This document shows positions 26,761 to 36,239 of a stretch of DNA of 64,000 nucleotides, in pieces. The position numbers and the translations under genes are program-made. The first letter of the stretch is position 1; each line of letters starts with the position of its first letter. Below the pieces are notes generated by a model. It was not told the DNA's origin, did not search any database, and was given only the letters and a program-made list of their open reading frames with translations. Source of the stretch: PALSA-1006 sp963733265 (GTDB lineage: Bacteria; Pseudomonadota; Gammaproteobacteria; Burkholderiales; Gallionellaceae); NCBI GenBank assembly GCA_963733265.1, contig CAVTCF010000002.1, positions 1 to 64,000 on the forward strand, in the 5' to 3' direction.

Positions 26761-27993
26761 CTATTGCTCGGGGAACGCCATATCAAAACTCTGTTGCCGG
26801 CTGGTATTCACGCCCAGGTGTTTGGCTGTGCGGAGGTTGATTGCCATCAGCACTTCACGCAGAGGAATCATTCCGGTGGACTCATTTTCGCCGGTGACTA
26901 AATAGCCTAGTGCCGAGCCTGCAAGATGGCGCCCCAATTCTTCGTTGTTGGGGTACAAAGAAAACAATACTCCACGACGGACATGACCAAAACTACTGGA
27001 AAATACAGCCAGATTGTGTGACCACGATTCCTGCAACACCATTGGTAGCACGGTGCTTTCTTCTACGGTGGTGGAATCCTGCGGCAGCCAAATCGCATCC
27101 CGGCTACTGTCTGCGGTGGCGAGAATCTCCTGATACGCATTCATCGCACTGCGTAAATCCTGAGCTTCGTAAGCGACGAGTTCCAGCCCCTGAGCGCGTG
27201 CAGCTTCTTTTGCCAAACGCATCAACCAGGCATTCTGGCGCGGATCGTACACGGTGAATATGCGCCGCACTTTAGGCATCATTCCCTGCAAACGAGTGAA
27301 CAGCAACGCGGGGTCAGGCGACAGGCAATTAACTTCGTGTTCGTGCAATTCACTTTCTGTTGCCGTCAACACACCGCCCATCACCACGCCAATGTTACTA
27401 TCCAGCGCAGAGGCCACCTTCACACCTTGCCGCCCCAGCGCGATCACCACTTTGGTATTTTGATTGCGCAATGAACTATTCAACTCGCCGACATTTACGT
27501 TGGGCCCCACCGCAAAATTGGCAACGTGGCGCTTGGTCTTGGCTTCAATACCGCCAATGATCTGGGCGAAAACACTACGATAAGGCTCGCCGATGTCAGG
27601 GTAAATAACTGCAATAGTACCTTCGCTCGATGCCTGTGCAATTTTATTAGAGAGCTTTTTGTTATTGGCAGCGATCACAACATTGCTGGCGACCTGAATA
27701 GGAAACACCACGACATCAGGATACGCCTCAATAGTGCGCATCACTTCGGCGGGATATTCGGGAGCAAGTTGTCTGGAATCGGGAGAAGAAAGGTAAGGCG
27801 CAATGGCACGTGTAACGCCGGAGTAGTCTATCGGCCGGGTTCCCAATTCAACCGACTCTTTGGGCGTTGCCCACGCCGAACCCGCCGTGATCAACAGTAA
27901 GGTAACCGCCTGCAAACAAGCTGACAGTTCAGCTCGCCGAATCGAAAAAAAAACTATACCGGATGCAGAAGGTGTGGTGAACCTGTCCATCAT
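26761..27993 (-). CDS. ABC-type periplasmic binding protein (ABC_sub_bind)
   Basis: A 410-residue protein with an N-terminal hydrophobic segment ending in SAWA, likely a secretion signal, followed by a two-lobed binding fold similar to TrpX-like ABC_sub_bind proteins (VIALGRQGVKVA, VVMGGVL, RRIFTVYDPRQNAWL). No permease or ATPase gene is beside it; instead it is paired with the GGDEF/EAL gene. It is therefore more likely a sensory partner than a transport component, an inference from context. The ligand is unknown. Confidence 0.8.
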   Translation of the reverse strand: MMDRFTTPSASGIVFFSIRRAELSACLQAVTLLLITAGSAWATPKESVELGTRPIDYSGVTRAIAPYLSSPDSRQLAPEYPAEVMRTIEAYPDVVVFPIQVASNVVIAANNKKLSNKIAQASSEGTIAVIYPDIGEPYRSVFAQIIGGIEAKTKRHVANFAVGPNVNVGELNSSLRNQNTKVVIALGRQGVKVASALDSNIGVVMGGVLTATESELHEHEVNCLSPDPALLFTRLQGMMPKVRRIFTVYDPRQNAWLMRLAKEAARAQGLELVAYEAQDLRSAMNAYQEILATADSSRDAIWLPQDSTTVEESTVLPMVLQESWSHNLAVFSSSFGHVRRGVLFSLYPNNEELGRHLAGSALGYLVTGENESTGMIPLREVLMAINLRTAKHLGVNTSRQQSFDMAFPEQ

Positions 27994-28086
27994 TGTTTAA
28001 TCAATTCTATGGGCTTTACTAGAGTCTCACAATTACCACATCACTTGTTCAGTATAGTATCAGGCTTTACAATACCCATACAATCT

Positions 28087-28107
28087 TCATGGTAAAAGAT
28101 ACCATGA
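28087..28107. promoter_or_regulatory. operator-like inverted repeat
   Basis: TCATGGTA, five bases, TACCATGA: an 8-bp perfect inverted repeat about 95 bases before the ThDP enzyme gene and in the divergent spacer with the binding-protein gene. The region around it is AT-rich and promoter-like. A dimeric repressor or activator site is plausible. Confidence 0.45.
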
Positions 28108-28202
28108 TTTATAAATATAAATAACCGGCATTAGACCGACCCACCGAATTTTGGTGACTAATAATTTAGATGTTGCCAAACATCAATAGGAGGAGCTTCA
28201 CT

Positions 28203-30017
28203 ATGGGGGCAAAGTTTTCGCTTGTCCATGACATTCCGGCCAAAACATTAGAAGTGGCGGATTTGCTCGTGGCCTATTTGGAGCAGATCGGTGTCGAATA
28301 CGTTTTCGGCGTACCGGGCGGTGCAATTGAACCCCTGTTTAATGCGATGGCACGTAGTCAACGGCGTGGCGGTTTAAGACCAATAGTGGCACGTCACGAA
28401 GCTGGGGCAGCGTACATGGCTGATGGTTATGCCCGTGAAACTGGGCGCTTGGGCGTATGCTGCTCCACTTCGGGACCCGGCTCGACTAATATGATCACCG
28501 GTGTGGCATGTGCCCACGACAACAACGTTCCAATGCTGGCGATCAGCGGTCTCCCGGTGTTAACCTCATTTGGCAAAGGCGCGTTGCAGGAATCATCCAG
28601 CACCGGAGTGAACTCCTTTGCGATGTTTCAGCACTGCACCCGTTACAATGCCATGGTGTCCCATCCCAGCCAGTTTGAACGCAAACTGGCGAATGCCTTG
28701 ATGACTGCACACCAAGCCCCTGGTGGGCCTGCTCATTTGGCGATTCCGCTAGATATTCTGAGAGGCCATGCACCTAGCGCTACCCCATCATTCGATTTGG
28801 CTGCCTTATTTACTCACAAGCCCGTTTTGATTGACGAACGCGCGGTACAACGACTCAAGGGCGAACTTCTGCACTCCCGGCGAGTCGTATTCCTGATCGG
28901 CGCTTCTTGCGGTGAGGCTATTGAAGCGATTATGCAACTGGCCGAATTGACCAAGGCATTATTTGTTACAACACCCGATGCCAAAGGCTTCATCAATCCT
29001 CTACATCCTGCCTATTGCGGTGTATTCGGCTTCGGTGGACACATTAGCGCAAATACTTTATTCGCCAGTGCGCCCGATATCGTGCTGGCATTTGGCACCG
29101 GCTTCAGCGAGTTTGTCAGCGGTGGCTGGTGCGACACCGTGCTCAACAATCGCTTGGTGCATATCGATAATTCCGACGAAAACCTGATGCGCTCACCGAT
29201 GGCTATGCTTCATGTGCGCGGGAATATCTATTCAGTGTGCGAACGTTTGATCGAACTGGTTCAAGCCGATATTCCGCCGAACATCGAGAATCCATGGAAG
29301 GGTTCGAACGGTATAGGCCAGTACCAAGCCGGGATAACTTTGCAATCACTCGAAAACTATAATTCCGATGCCACGCCGATTAAGCCTCAACGGCTAATGA
29401 AAGTGTTATCCGAACGCTGCCCGCCTGATACCCGCTTTCTGGCAGACTCCGGCAACAGCATGGTGTGGACAGCGCACTATTTGCAACCTCGTAATCGGCG
29501 AATAGTGCGATCACGCCCACACATCGATGGGCAGTTACCCGAGCAACGCTCGGGAAATGCAAGCTGGTTGCGCGTGATGATGGATTTTTGTCCGATGGGT
29601 TGGGCCATTGGTGCGGCAGTCGGCATTGCCCGTGGCAATCCGCAATCTCCGGTAGTTTGTATTACCGGAGACGGCGCTTTTTTGATGAGCGGTCAGGAAA
29701 TTACCGTGGCTGCAACAGAAGGTCTCACCGTTGTTTTCGTCGTCCTCAATGATGGTGCTTTGGGCATGGTCAAGCACGGGCAAAGGCTCGCACAAGCCGA
29801 ACCCATTGGCTATGAATTACCTGAGGTAGACTACGCTAAACTCGCTGAAGCGATGGGAATACCCGGCCATGTAATTAACTCACCACAGGAATTGGACAAT
29901 CTCGATTTTGAAGCGATCCTACAACGCAAAGGCCCGACGATGATAGACGTGCGCGTTGACCCCGAGGAAGTGCCACCGATGATGTTGCGTATGAAAACAT
30001 TGGGGAGCATGAAATAA
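28203..30017 (+). CDS. ThDP-dependent acetolactate-synthase-like enzyme
   Basis: A 604-residue thiamine-diphosphate enzyme. The N-terminal part has the activating Glu in VARHEAGAAYMADGYAR, and the C-terminal part the GDG motif (ITGDGAFLMSGQ) followed by NDGALG. It resembles the acetolactate synthase/benzoylformate decarboxylase/oxalyl-CoA decarboxylase superfamily but is not next to ilvN or other branched-chain genes. GGAGGAG before the ATG at 28203 decides the start over an ATG 33 bases upstream. The next genes are a TonB receptor and two citrate-synthase-like genes, suggesting a specialised carboligation or decarboxylation. Substrate unknown. Confidence 0.82.
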   Translation: MGAKFSLVHDIPAKTLEVADLLVAYLEQIGVEYVFGVPGGAIEPLFNAMARSQRRGGLRPIVARHEAGAAYMADGYARETGRLGVCCSTSGPGSTNMITGVACAHDNNVPMLAISGLPVLTSFGKGALQESSSTGVNSFAMFQHCTRYNAMVSHPSQFERKLANALMTAHQAPGGPAHLAIPLDILRGHAPSATPSFDLAALFTHKPVLIDERAVQRLKGELLHSRRVVFLIGASCGEAIEAIMQLAELTKALFVTTPDAKGFINPLHPAYCGVFGFGGHISANTLFASAPDIVLAFGTGFSEFVSGGWCDTVLNNRLVHIDNSDENLMRSPMAMLHVRGNIYSVCERLIELVQADIPPNIENPWKGSNGIGQYQAGITLQSLENYNSDATPIKPQRLMKVLSERCPPDTRFLADSGNSMVWTAHYLQPRNRRIVRSRPHIDGQLPEQRSGNASWLRVMMDFCPMGWAIGAAVGIARGNPQSPVVCITGDGAFLMSGQEITVAATEGLTVVFVVLNDGALGMVKHGQRLAQAEPIGYELPEVDYAKLAEAMGIPGHVINSPQELDNLDFEAILQRKGPTMIDVRVDPEEVPPMMLRMKTLGSMK

Positions 30018-30220
30018 GCGCAGAAAAAAATTCCCTCATTCCAACGCTACTCAACATGCGCTTTTCGAAAAGAAATTTACCCCTTCCCAACCATAGCGTC
30101 AGAGAGAACGAGAATTTTATTCCGCTGACCGTAAAACTAGGGCAGAATTACTAATACAAATGCGAAGCAACTTCTAACACCACGCTGATTTTGATAAAAG
30201 ATAAAGAGGAGGAATTTGTT

Positions 30221-32380
30221 ATGAATAGTAATAAGCTCATAATGATTATCATGACTGGGATGCTCTTTTCAGTTTCAACAGCTCATGGTTCGGTCAGCGA
30301 GGAAGAAGACTTAGCGAATATATACGGTGGTGAAGCACTGACCAGCATCGCTACCGGCACCCAGAAGCCGCTTCATTTGGCTCCCGCTGTTGCCAACGTT
30401 ATCACTGCCGACGATATTAAGAATATGGGGGCCACCACCCTTGATGAAGCTCTCGCAATGGTTCCCGGGGTGCATGTTTCAGTTTCTCCCATGAAAGACC
30501 TAAATTCATTTTATTCCATTCGTGGTATAGGCACTGGATTTGACCCCCAGGTTTTGGTGACGATTAATGGCATTCCGGTGCGAGACCCTTACACTGGTGC
30601 GCGCCTAAATACCTATCGCCTGCCGGTTGCCAATATCTCCCGCATCGAGGTAATTCGCGGTCCAGGTTCGGCTATGTACGGCTCGGATGCTTTTGCCGGT
30701 GTGATCAATGTCGTTACCAAGAGCGCAGATGAAATAGACGGCCTGCGCGCAGGCGCGCGTGCGGGTTCGTTCAACTCAGAAGACGGCTGGCTGCAGTACG
30801 GTGGTCATCTTACTGATTGGCAGGTTGCCTTTAGTACGGAATGGACCAAAAGCAACGGCGACCAGAACAGGAAAGTCGGCAGTGATCTTGCTACAACCTT
30901 AGGCGCGCCTTCTTACTCAACCGCTTACCCGATGCAAACACAATACAACGTACTCAATAGCCGTCTGGGCCTAACCAACAATCACTGGGATATCAACTTG
31001 TCGAGTTGGTCACAACGCAATGGTGGGCTTGGCCCGGGCGCAGCTCAGGCTATTGACCCTGTTGGATACAATAATATTGAGTCTTATCAATTCGACACAG
31101 GTTACCGATTTCCGGAAAAGCTGCAGGGTTGGGAGGTTAACTCACGTTTGTCTCTCCAGCATATAAACGATATAAACATATTCGAGCTATTTCCGCCGGG
31201 AACTGTATTGCCGATAGGCAGCGATGGCAATATCAATACTGCCCCCAACGCCAATTGCCCCGTCTATCCTTTTGGCAAAGCCTGCTTGGTCAGCTTCCCC
31301 AATGGAGTTTGGGGAAATCCAAGTGCAAAATATGATATTGATAGTTTGGAATTAAATTCTATATATTCAGAAACTGTCGGGCACCTGATCCGCGCCAATA
31401 TAGGCGCTAGCCAGCAGAGCATGGCGGCTAGCGAAACCAAAAATTTCGGTCCGGGCACACCGGCGGCACAGGTAACAACCTCTGGCACGTCGCTTTCCAG
31501 CGCTTTAACCAGTGTCACCGGAACACCTTATGTCTATATGCCAGACACTAAACGCACTGTCTGGTATCTCGCCCTGCAAGATGAGTGGCAATTTTCGCGT
31601 GACTGGACGCTGACCGGCGGGGTGCGCGATGATAATTATTCTGACTTTGGCAATACGTTCAACCCGCGCGTGGCGCTTGTTTGGGCAACGAATTACAACC
31701 TCACCAGTAAATTGCTATACGGTACGGCTTTTCGCGCGCCCTCTTTTTCCGAACTTTATGTGCGAAACAATCCTGCTGCTCTGGGGAATCCGCAGCTTAA
31801 GCCGGAAAAAATCCAAACAACTGAATTGGCTTTTGATTATCGCCCTACCTTTACCTGGCAGCATCAATTCAATACCTTCTATTACAAGGCCCAAGACCTG
31901 ATCGGTTATGCACCCAGTGCAGCGGGTCTGGTGGCAGAAAACCTTAACGCGCAAAATGGCTACGGTTTTGAGTATGAAGCCAAGTGGAAGCCCACTGATG
32001 CCTGGCAGCTTAGCGCAGCTTATTCGTGGCAACAATCAACAATCCAAAACACCGACGCCACGGTTCCCGATGCCCCGGGTCGACTCTTTACTACCTCGGT
32101 CTTATGGAAAGCGCCAAACGACTGGTCTGTTTATGCCAACACCAACTCGGTATTGGACAGGGTGCGGGCAGCGAGTGATACACGTGGCAACATCGCTGAC
32201 TATACTTTGGTCAACCTGACGGTGCGCAAACAGTTGACCCGATCTGTCGAGTTTGCAGCCTCGGCGAAAAACTTGTTTAATGTGATTGGCCTTGAGCCGA
32301 GCAACGGCTCAATTCCCAGTGACTACCCATTAGCAGGGCGCAGTTTCTTCGCTGAATTAAGTTATCACATGGGCAAGTGA
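30221..32380 (+). CDS. TonB-dependent outer membrane receptor
   Basis: A 719-residue receptor with a signal peptide (about 1-24, ending TAHG), a plug domain (VANVITADDIKNMGATTLDEAL, then RIEVIRGPGSAMYGSDAFAGVINVVTK) and a beta-barrel ending in FFAELSYHMGK. A strong AGAGGAGG site fixes the start. Such receptors import siderophores, cobalamin or other bulky ligands; BtuB/CirA-like plug signatures are visible but the ligand cannot be told. It lies between the ThDP enzyme and citrate-synthase-like genes on the same strand. Confidence 0.9.
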   Translation: MNSNKLIMIIMTGMLFSVSTAHGSVSEEEDLANIYGGEALTSIATGTQKPLHLAPAVANVITADDIKNMGATTLDEALAMVPGVHVSVSPMKDLNSFYSIRGIGTGFDPQVLVTINGIPVRDPYTGARLNTYRLPVANISRIEVIRGPGSAMYGSDAFAGVINVVTKSADEIDGLRAGARAGSFNSEDGWLQYGGHLTDWQVAFSTEWTKSNGDQNRKVGSDLATTLGAPSYSTAYPMQTQYNVLNSRLGLTNNHWDINLSSWSQRNGGLGPGAAQAIDPVGYNNIESYQFDTGYRFPEKLQGWEVNSRLSLQHINDINIFELFPPGTVLPIGSDGNINTAPNANCPVYPFGKACLVSFPNGVWGNPSAKYDIDSLELNSIYSETVGHLIRANIGASQQSMAASETKNFGPGTPAAQVTTSGTSLSSALTSVTGTPYVYMPDTKRTVWYLALQDEWQFSRDWTLTGGVRDDNYSDFGNTFNPRVALVWATNYNLTSKLLYGTAFRAPSFSELYVRNNPAALGNPQLKPEKIQTTELAFDYRPTFTWQHQFNTFYYKAQDLIGYAPSAAGLVAENLNAQNGYGFEYEAKWKPTDAWQLSAAYSWQQSTIQNTDATVPDAPGRLFTTSVLWKAPNDWSVYANTNSVLDRVRAASDTRGNIADYTLVNLTVRKQLTRSVEFAASAKNLFNVIGLEPSNGSIPSDYPLAGRSFFAELSYHMGK

Positions 32381-32414
32381 CAGGTAGCAGTATAAATAAC
32401 TAAAGGGTTCGTTA

Positions 32415-33233
32415 ATGGTTGCAGAGCGAAGGAAGGTCGAAAGTCGAAATGATATTTTTGTTACGCGTACTGTCACAAAAATATGGCAAGAAATCGAGAG
32501 CCCGACCAATCCGTATCTCGCCGATTCCTGCCTCTGCCACGGATATGATCTGCTTGAGCTGACGCAAAAACGTAGCTTTGTTGAAGTATTCTATTTGTTG
32601 TTCCGCGGAGAATTGCCAGACACCGACGAGGCGAGATTGTTGGAGCAGCTCATGATCGCGCTGATCAATCCCGGCCCGCGCCATCCAGCTACGCGAGCTG
32701 CGATGAACGCCGGGGTTGGAAGTACATCTCGGGAACATATTCTTCCCATCGCGTTGTCCATATTTGGTGGCAACCACTTAGGTGCAGGCGAGATTGAGCC
32801 AGCCATGGATTTTCTTCGCAAACAACGTAAACACAATCCGCAGCAAATCGCTCTTGAATTGATTTCAAAAGGCACACCACCCAAAGAAGGAGATTGGCAC
32901 ATCACCCCCGGTTTTGGTAGCCGCTTTGGCGGAGTTGATCCATTGGCTACAAAAATTGCCAAGCAGCTGTCCGGGCTGCCGGGTAAACATGAAACACTGT
33001 TATGGGGTTGCGCTTTCGCCGATGCACTGAATGAACATTCGCTTGGCTGGTTGTCCACTGCCGTCGCTGCCGCAGTGTTTACCGACCTTGGTTTCAGTCC
33101 ACGAGCGGGAACGGGTTTATTTCAAATGTTAGGCGCCCCTGGTCTCTTGGCTCATGGTGTTGAATTGAGTAATCAACCCGTGACGGCGATGCCCTTTGTT
33201 AAAGATGAAAATTATGTCATCAAGTATGAATAA
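32415..33233 (+). CDS. citrate-synthase-family protein A, atypical active site
   Basis: A 272-residue protein, the size of short citrate synthase/citryl-CoA lyase members. Family landmarks: CHGYDLLELTQKRSFVEVFY and FRGELP near 42-67, then NHLGAGE with His121 in the place of the first catalytic His. In the second site, PGFGSR, Ser169 stands where citrate synthases have His. The region before TDLGF has Thr215 where the catalytic Asp is expected. The alignment is by eye. It starts 34 bases after the TonB receptor, and its end overlaps the next gene. Confidence 0.7.
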   Translation: MVAERRKVESRNDIFVTRTVTKIWQEIESPTNPYLADSCLCHGYDLLELTQKRSFVEVFYLLFRGELPDTDEARLLEQLMIALINPGPRHPATRAAMNAGVGSTSREHILPIALSIFGGNHLGAGEIEPAMDFLRKQRKHNPQQIALELISKGTPPKEGDWHITPGFGSRFGGVDPLATKIAKQLSGLPGKHETLLWGCAFADALNEHSLGWLSTAVAAAVFTDLGFSPRAGTGLFQMLGAPGLLAHGVELSNQPVTAMPFVKDENYVIKYE

Positions 33234-34041
33234 CTGTTTATACCAGTTTTGGGACGAACGCCGTGGCAAGATCCAAAGCAAAAAAGGGGGATGGTTAATC
33301 GGCAAAGGGGTATTTAATCATGGTTACTCCATGATGGATGACTTCGTTGGCAAGGCTTCCTATATGCAGGTTGTGGTACTCAACGCCACGGGGCGTTTGC
33401 CGGAACGATCCGTTGCTGATTGGTTTGATGCGATCCATATTTGTTTAAGCTGGCCTGACCCGCGTATTTGGTGCAACCAGATTGGAGCGCTTGGTGGTTC
33501 GACGCGGGCATCAGTGGTGGCATCGATTACGGCAGGTATACTTGCGGCTGATGCGAAATCATATGGTATTAAACCGTTGATCCAAGGCGTCCGATTTATC
33601 CGGGCAGCGCTGCTGGATTTTAAACGTGGATTGAGTGTCGATGAAATCATTCATAATGAGTGCGCCAAGCATCGTGGCAAGCCTAATATCATGGGTTATG
33701 CGCGCCCCTTAGCCAAGGGAGATGAGCGCATAGTCGCGATGGAACGTACCCAGCAAGCGCTTGGCTTGCCAAGCGGAGAGCATCTTCAACTGGCCAAGCA
33801 AATTGAACTGTATTTGCTAAAAACCTTCGATGAGAGCATGAATATAAATGGTTATATGTCCGCTTTCCTTTCCGACATGGGTTATACCGATGAAGAGGCA
33901 TACCGAATTTTTGCGGTGTTGGTAAACAGCGGTGTCACCGCCTGCTATGTAGATACGCGCGACAAGGCACCTGATGCATTTCTACCCCTGCGTTGCGCTG
34001 ATATTGAATACTCGGGAAAATTGGCGCGCCCTGTGCCTTAA
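33226..34041 (+). CDS. citrate-synthase-family protein B, atypical active site
   Basis: A 271-residue partner of the gene before it, overlapping it by 8 bases if the ATG at 33226 is used (other in-frame starts at 33196, 33205 and 33214). The N-terminal NHGYSMMDDFVGKASYMQVV and GRLPE match the citrate-synthase family. Catalytic landmarks are changed: PNIMGYARPLAKGDER has Arg160 in place of His, and NINGYMSAFLSDMGY has Asn208 in place of Asp. No LHGG-like first His is seen. The equal sizes and coupled genes suggest a hetero-oligomer with protein A. Confidence 0.65.
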   Translation: MNNCLYQFWDERRGKIQSKKGGWLIGKGVFNHGYSMMDDFVGKASYMQVVVLNATGRLPERSVADWFDAIHICLSWPDPRIWCNQIGALGGSTRASVVASITAGILAADAKSYGIKPLIQGVRFIRAALLDFKRGLSVDEIIHNECAKHRGKPNIMGYARPLAKGDERIVAMERTQQALGLPSGEHLQLAKQIELYLLKTFDESMNINGYMSAFLSDMGYTDEEAYRIFAVLVNSGVTACYVDTRDKAPDAFLPLRCADIEYSGKLARPVP

Positions 34042-34065
34042 CCAAATTGAACTGCTAGCTAATAA

Positions 34066-34494
34066 ACTGGACGTGAACTGGAATTGGAAGATACATATGA
34101 TGCGAGCAGCAATCTGCGCCTGACCGGCAATTATTCCTTGCAACATTCCATTGATAGCGCCAGCGGACAAGATGCCGGTCTGGCATCGCATCGACATGTA
34201 TTTGCCCGCTCTGATTGGCGTTTTGCACCTCGCTGGCAGTTCGGCACCACGGTCAACTATGTGGCAGAACGGATGCGCGAGGCGGGTGATACACGTCCCC
34301 CGATTCCCGACTACACCACGGTGGATATGAATCTGCGCTGTGATAAATTTGTTGGCGGTTGGAGCGCAGCCGCCATGGTGACGAATTTGTTTAATGCCAA
34401 CACACTGGAACCGACATTTTTGTCATCGGGTATTCCTTCCGATCTTCCGCTTCCCGGTCGCGCCTTTTATGTCCAGTTACAGTATAAACTTTGA
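34066..34494 (+). pseudogene. C-terminal remnant of a TonB-dependent receptor
   Basis: A frame opening right after a stop at 34063 reads GRELELEDTYDASSNLRLTG and runs for about 140 residues to a receptor-type end (FYVQLQYKL). This is the last part of a TonB receptor barrel, including the VTNLFNANTLEPTF and GIPSDLPLPGRAF features, which resemble the end of the full receptor at 30221-32380. Signal, plug and most of the barrel are missing. It probably arose from a partial duplication or deletion, and the two citrate-synthase-like genes lie between receptor and remnant. Confidence 0.75.
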
Positions 34495-34749
34495 GCGACT
34501 TGTATCAGTAAACTATTGACTGTTAATAGTGAGGTGGTACTTCAACTTGCCATATCTTCTAGGACAGTAAAACGCATCAGGTGGAAAATTATCACGCATT
34601 GCGGTTCGTCATAATTGAAAAATTGCCTTCCACATTGCTGCCATTCGTGACTGGCCGGTTATGGCCGAACAGGGACGAATTGTACCCATTAACATATCCG
34701 TCCGTTCCTCATTCGTTAGCTGCCATTTGTTTTTCACCACCGGACCTTC
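34495..34749. other. gene-less stretch after the receptor remnant
   Basis: No supported gene. Short open frames here are broken by stops and show no family likeness. It marks the transition from the receptor cluster to the accessory island. Confidence 0.5.
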
Positions 34750-34899
34750 ATGCGACTCAAAGAATGCTTCCTGCAAAAATTATATTGCCGTTTTCTTGAT
34801 CTCCACCACTGGTGTTGCGAATTCTCCAATGCGAAAAACGAAGCACGATTATATCTGCGTCACATCGAGCGGGAAATTTTGTCTCTGGCTATGAAATAA
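34750..34899 (+). CDS. possible small protein (49 residues)
   Basis: A short frame from an ATG at 34750, with amphipathic Arg/Glu-rich C-terminal half (EARLYLRHIEREILSLAMK) and four cysteines. Composition looks protein-like, but there is no ribosome site and its end overlaps the opposite-strand gene by 11 bases. It may be the tail of a lost gene. Low support. Confidence 0.25.
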   Translation: MRLKECFLQKLYCRFLDLHHWCCEFSNAKNEARLYLRHIEREILSLAMK

Positions 34900-35197
34900 C
34901 CCGAAGACCCAGTTGGTTGCGACGCTTGATAGCATTATGCAATCGGCTGGACTCTTCAATGTTTCCATTGATAATCGCAAGCAAAGCATTTCGTTCCAGC
35001 GTGTCCTTTACGTTTATCTGAATACGTTTGGAAATAAGCTCCTCAATATCGTCGAAAGAAAGGCGAGAGCGAAAGGTAATATCGACAAGATTTTCGAACT
35101 CTTTTTGTTCGAAGGTGTGTGGTTCACTCAAAAGTCGCTGAAAAAGCTTTTCTTGCTGATTCCCGCCCTGAATGATCAGAAATTGAGATTTTTCCAT
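34889..35197 (-). CDS. hypothetical protein
   Basis: A 102-residue, charged, helix-rich protein with no recognised domain. The start is preceded on its strand by AGGAAC at acceptable spacing. The middle (FDDIEELISKRIQINVKDTLERNALLAII) suggests a helical repeat or an ankyrin-like tail. It lies next to the recombinase and is oriented away from it. Confidence 0.5.
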   Translation of the reverse strand: MEKSQFLIIQGGNQQEKLFQRLLSEPHTFEQKEFENLVDITFRSRLSFDDIEELISKRIQINVKDTLERNALLAIINGNIEESSRLHNAIKRRNQLGLRVIS

Positions 35198-35425
35198 ATT
35201 GCGTTCCTAGTGAGTGAAGTATAGCACTGCCACATAAGCTGTTGAGCTTGGACATAGCTATATTCCGCCGATATTGTTATCAGTAACTACGTCACTTAAT
35301 TCATGCAATGAATAACTGCAAATAGTTCTTTGTAAATTTGTCGACTTAGGTAAATTGTGAATACGGCTTTGAGTGGAGGGGTTAAAACTTTCCATATAAG
35401 AGCCCTTTTACGGAGAGTTGACACA

Positions 35426-36064
35426 ATGACACCACGTAGCAATGCGGTTTTGCAGTTCCCGATTTCAAAGACACCAATAACTGTAAATCGGAAAGTTCCA
35501 ATCAGACTAAAAAATGTTGACTATCGCAGCCGGGAATATCTGACAGAAGATGAGGTTGAAAAACTTATCACTGCAGCTGGCAGAGTAGGGCGGCACGGTC
35601 ATCGCGACGAGACATTGATTCTTCTGTCCTATCGTCACGGTCTTCGTGTGACGGAGTTGGTCAGTTTGCGCTGGGAACAAGTCGATCTCAAACAAGGACT
35701 GATGCATGTCAACCGATTAAAACATGGCAATGCGAGTGTGCATCCTTTACGCGGACCGGAATTGCGTGCGCTCCGACGATTGCAGCGGGAATATTCAACT
35801 TTGCCCTATGTGTTTTGTAGTGAACGCAAAGCCCCACTGACATCCGATGCAATTCGCAAAATTATTTACAGGGCAGGGAAGGAGGCCGGACTACCATTTA
35901 CTGTTCATCCGCACATGTTGCGTCATGCCTGTGGTTATAAACTTGCTCAGGCAGGGCAGGACACCCGGTCGATCCAGCATTATCTTGGCCACAAGAACAT
36001 CCAGCACACTGTACGCTATACCCAATTATCGCCAGAAAGATTTAAAGATTTTTGGAAGGATTAA
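35426..36064 (+). CDS. FimB-like tyrosine recombinase
   Basis: A 212-residue integrase catalytic domain without the usual N-terminal core-binding part. The active residues are visible: Arg in HGLRVTELVSLRW, Lys in RLKHGN, HMLRHACG (His-x-x-Arg), His in YLGHKN and Tyr in VRYTQL. The short form is typical of FimB/FimE inversion recombinases and small island integrases. GGAG before the ATG at 35426 decides the start over one 69 bases upstream. It stands at the left side of an AT-rich accessory stretch and may have mobilised it. No att site was found. Confidence 0.88.
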   Translation: MTPRSNAVLQFPISKTPITVNRKVPIRLKNVDYRSREYLTEDEVEKLITAAGRVGRHGHRDETLILLSYRHGLRVTELVSLRWEQVDLKQGLMHVNRLKHGNASVHPLRGPELRALRRLQREYSTLPYVFCSERKAPLTSDAIRKIIYRAGKEAGLPFTVHPHMLRHACGYKLAQAGQDTRSIQHYLGHKNIQHTVRYTQLSPERFKDFWKD

Positions 36065-36065
36065 T

Positions 36066-36185
36066 ATGGAATTCGAAGTCAGAAAAGTGTGTGTCTCGTC
36101 CATTACGAATAGCAAAGAACTTTGCTATGACAACCAAAAGTTTATCAAGACGTTATTGAGCATAAATATCCTGACAAGACATTAA
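36066..36185 (+). other. very short frame after the recombinase
   Basis: An ATG one base past the recombinase stop opens a 39-codon frame with no recognised likeness. It may be a gene remnant or chance. Not supported as a gene. Confidence 0.15.
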
Positions 36186-36239
36186 TAATGCACTGCGTCC
36201 ATTAAAGACATTGAGCGTTTCACCTCATACAATAAAGAT

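Noticed and set aside
28203..30017. ilvB (branched-chain acetolactate synthase)
   Set aside because: No regulatory-subunit gene or other ilv genes nearby, and the neighbours are a receptor and citrate-synthase-like genes; name withheld.
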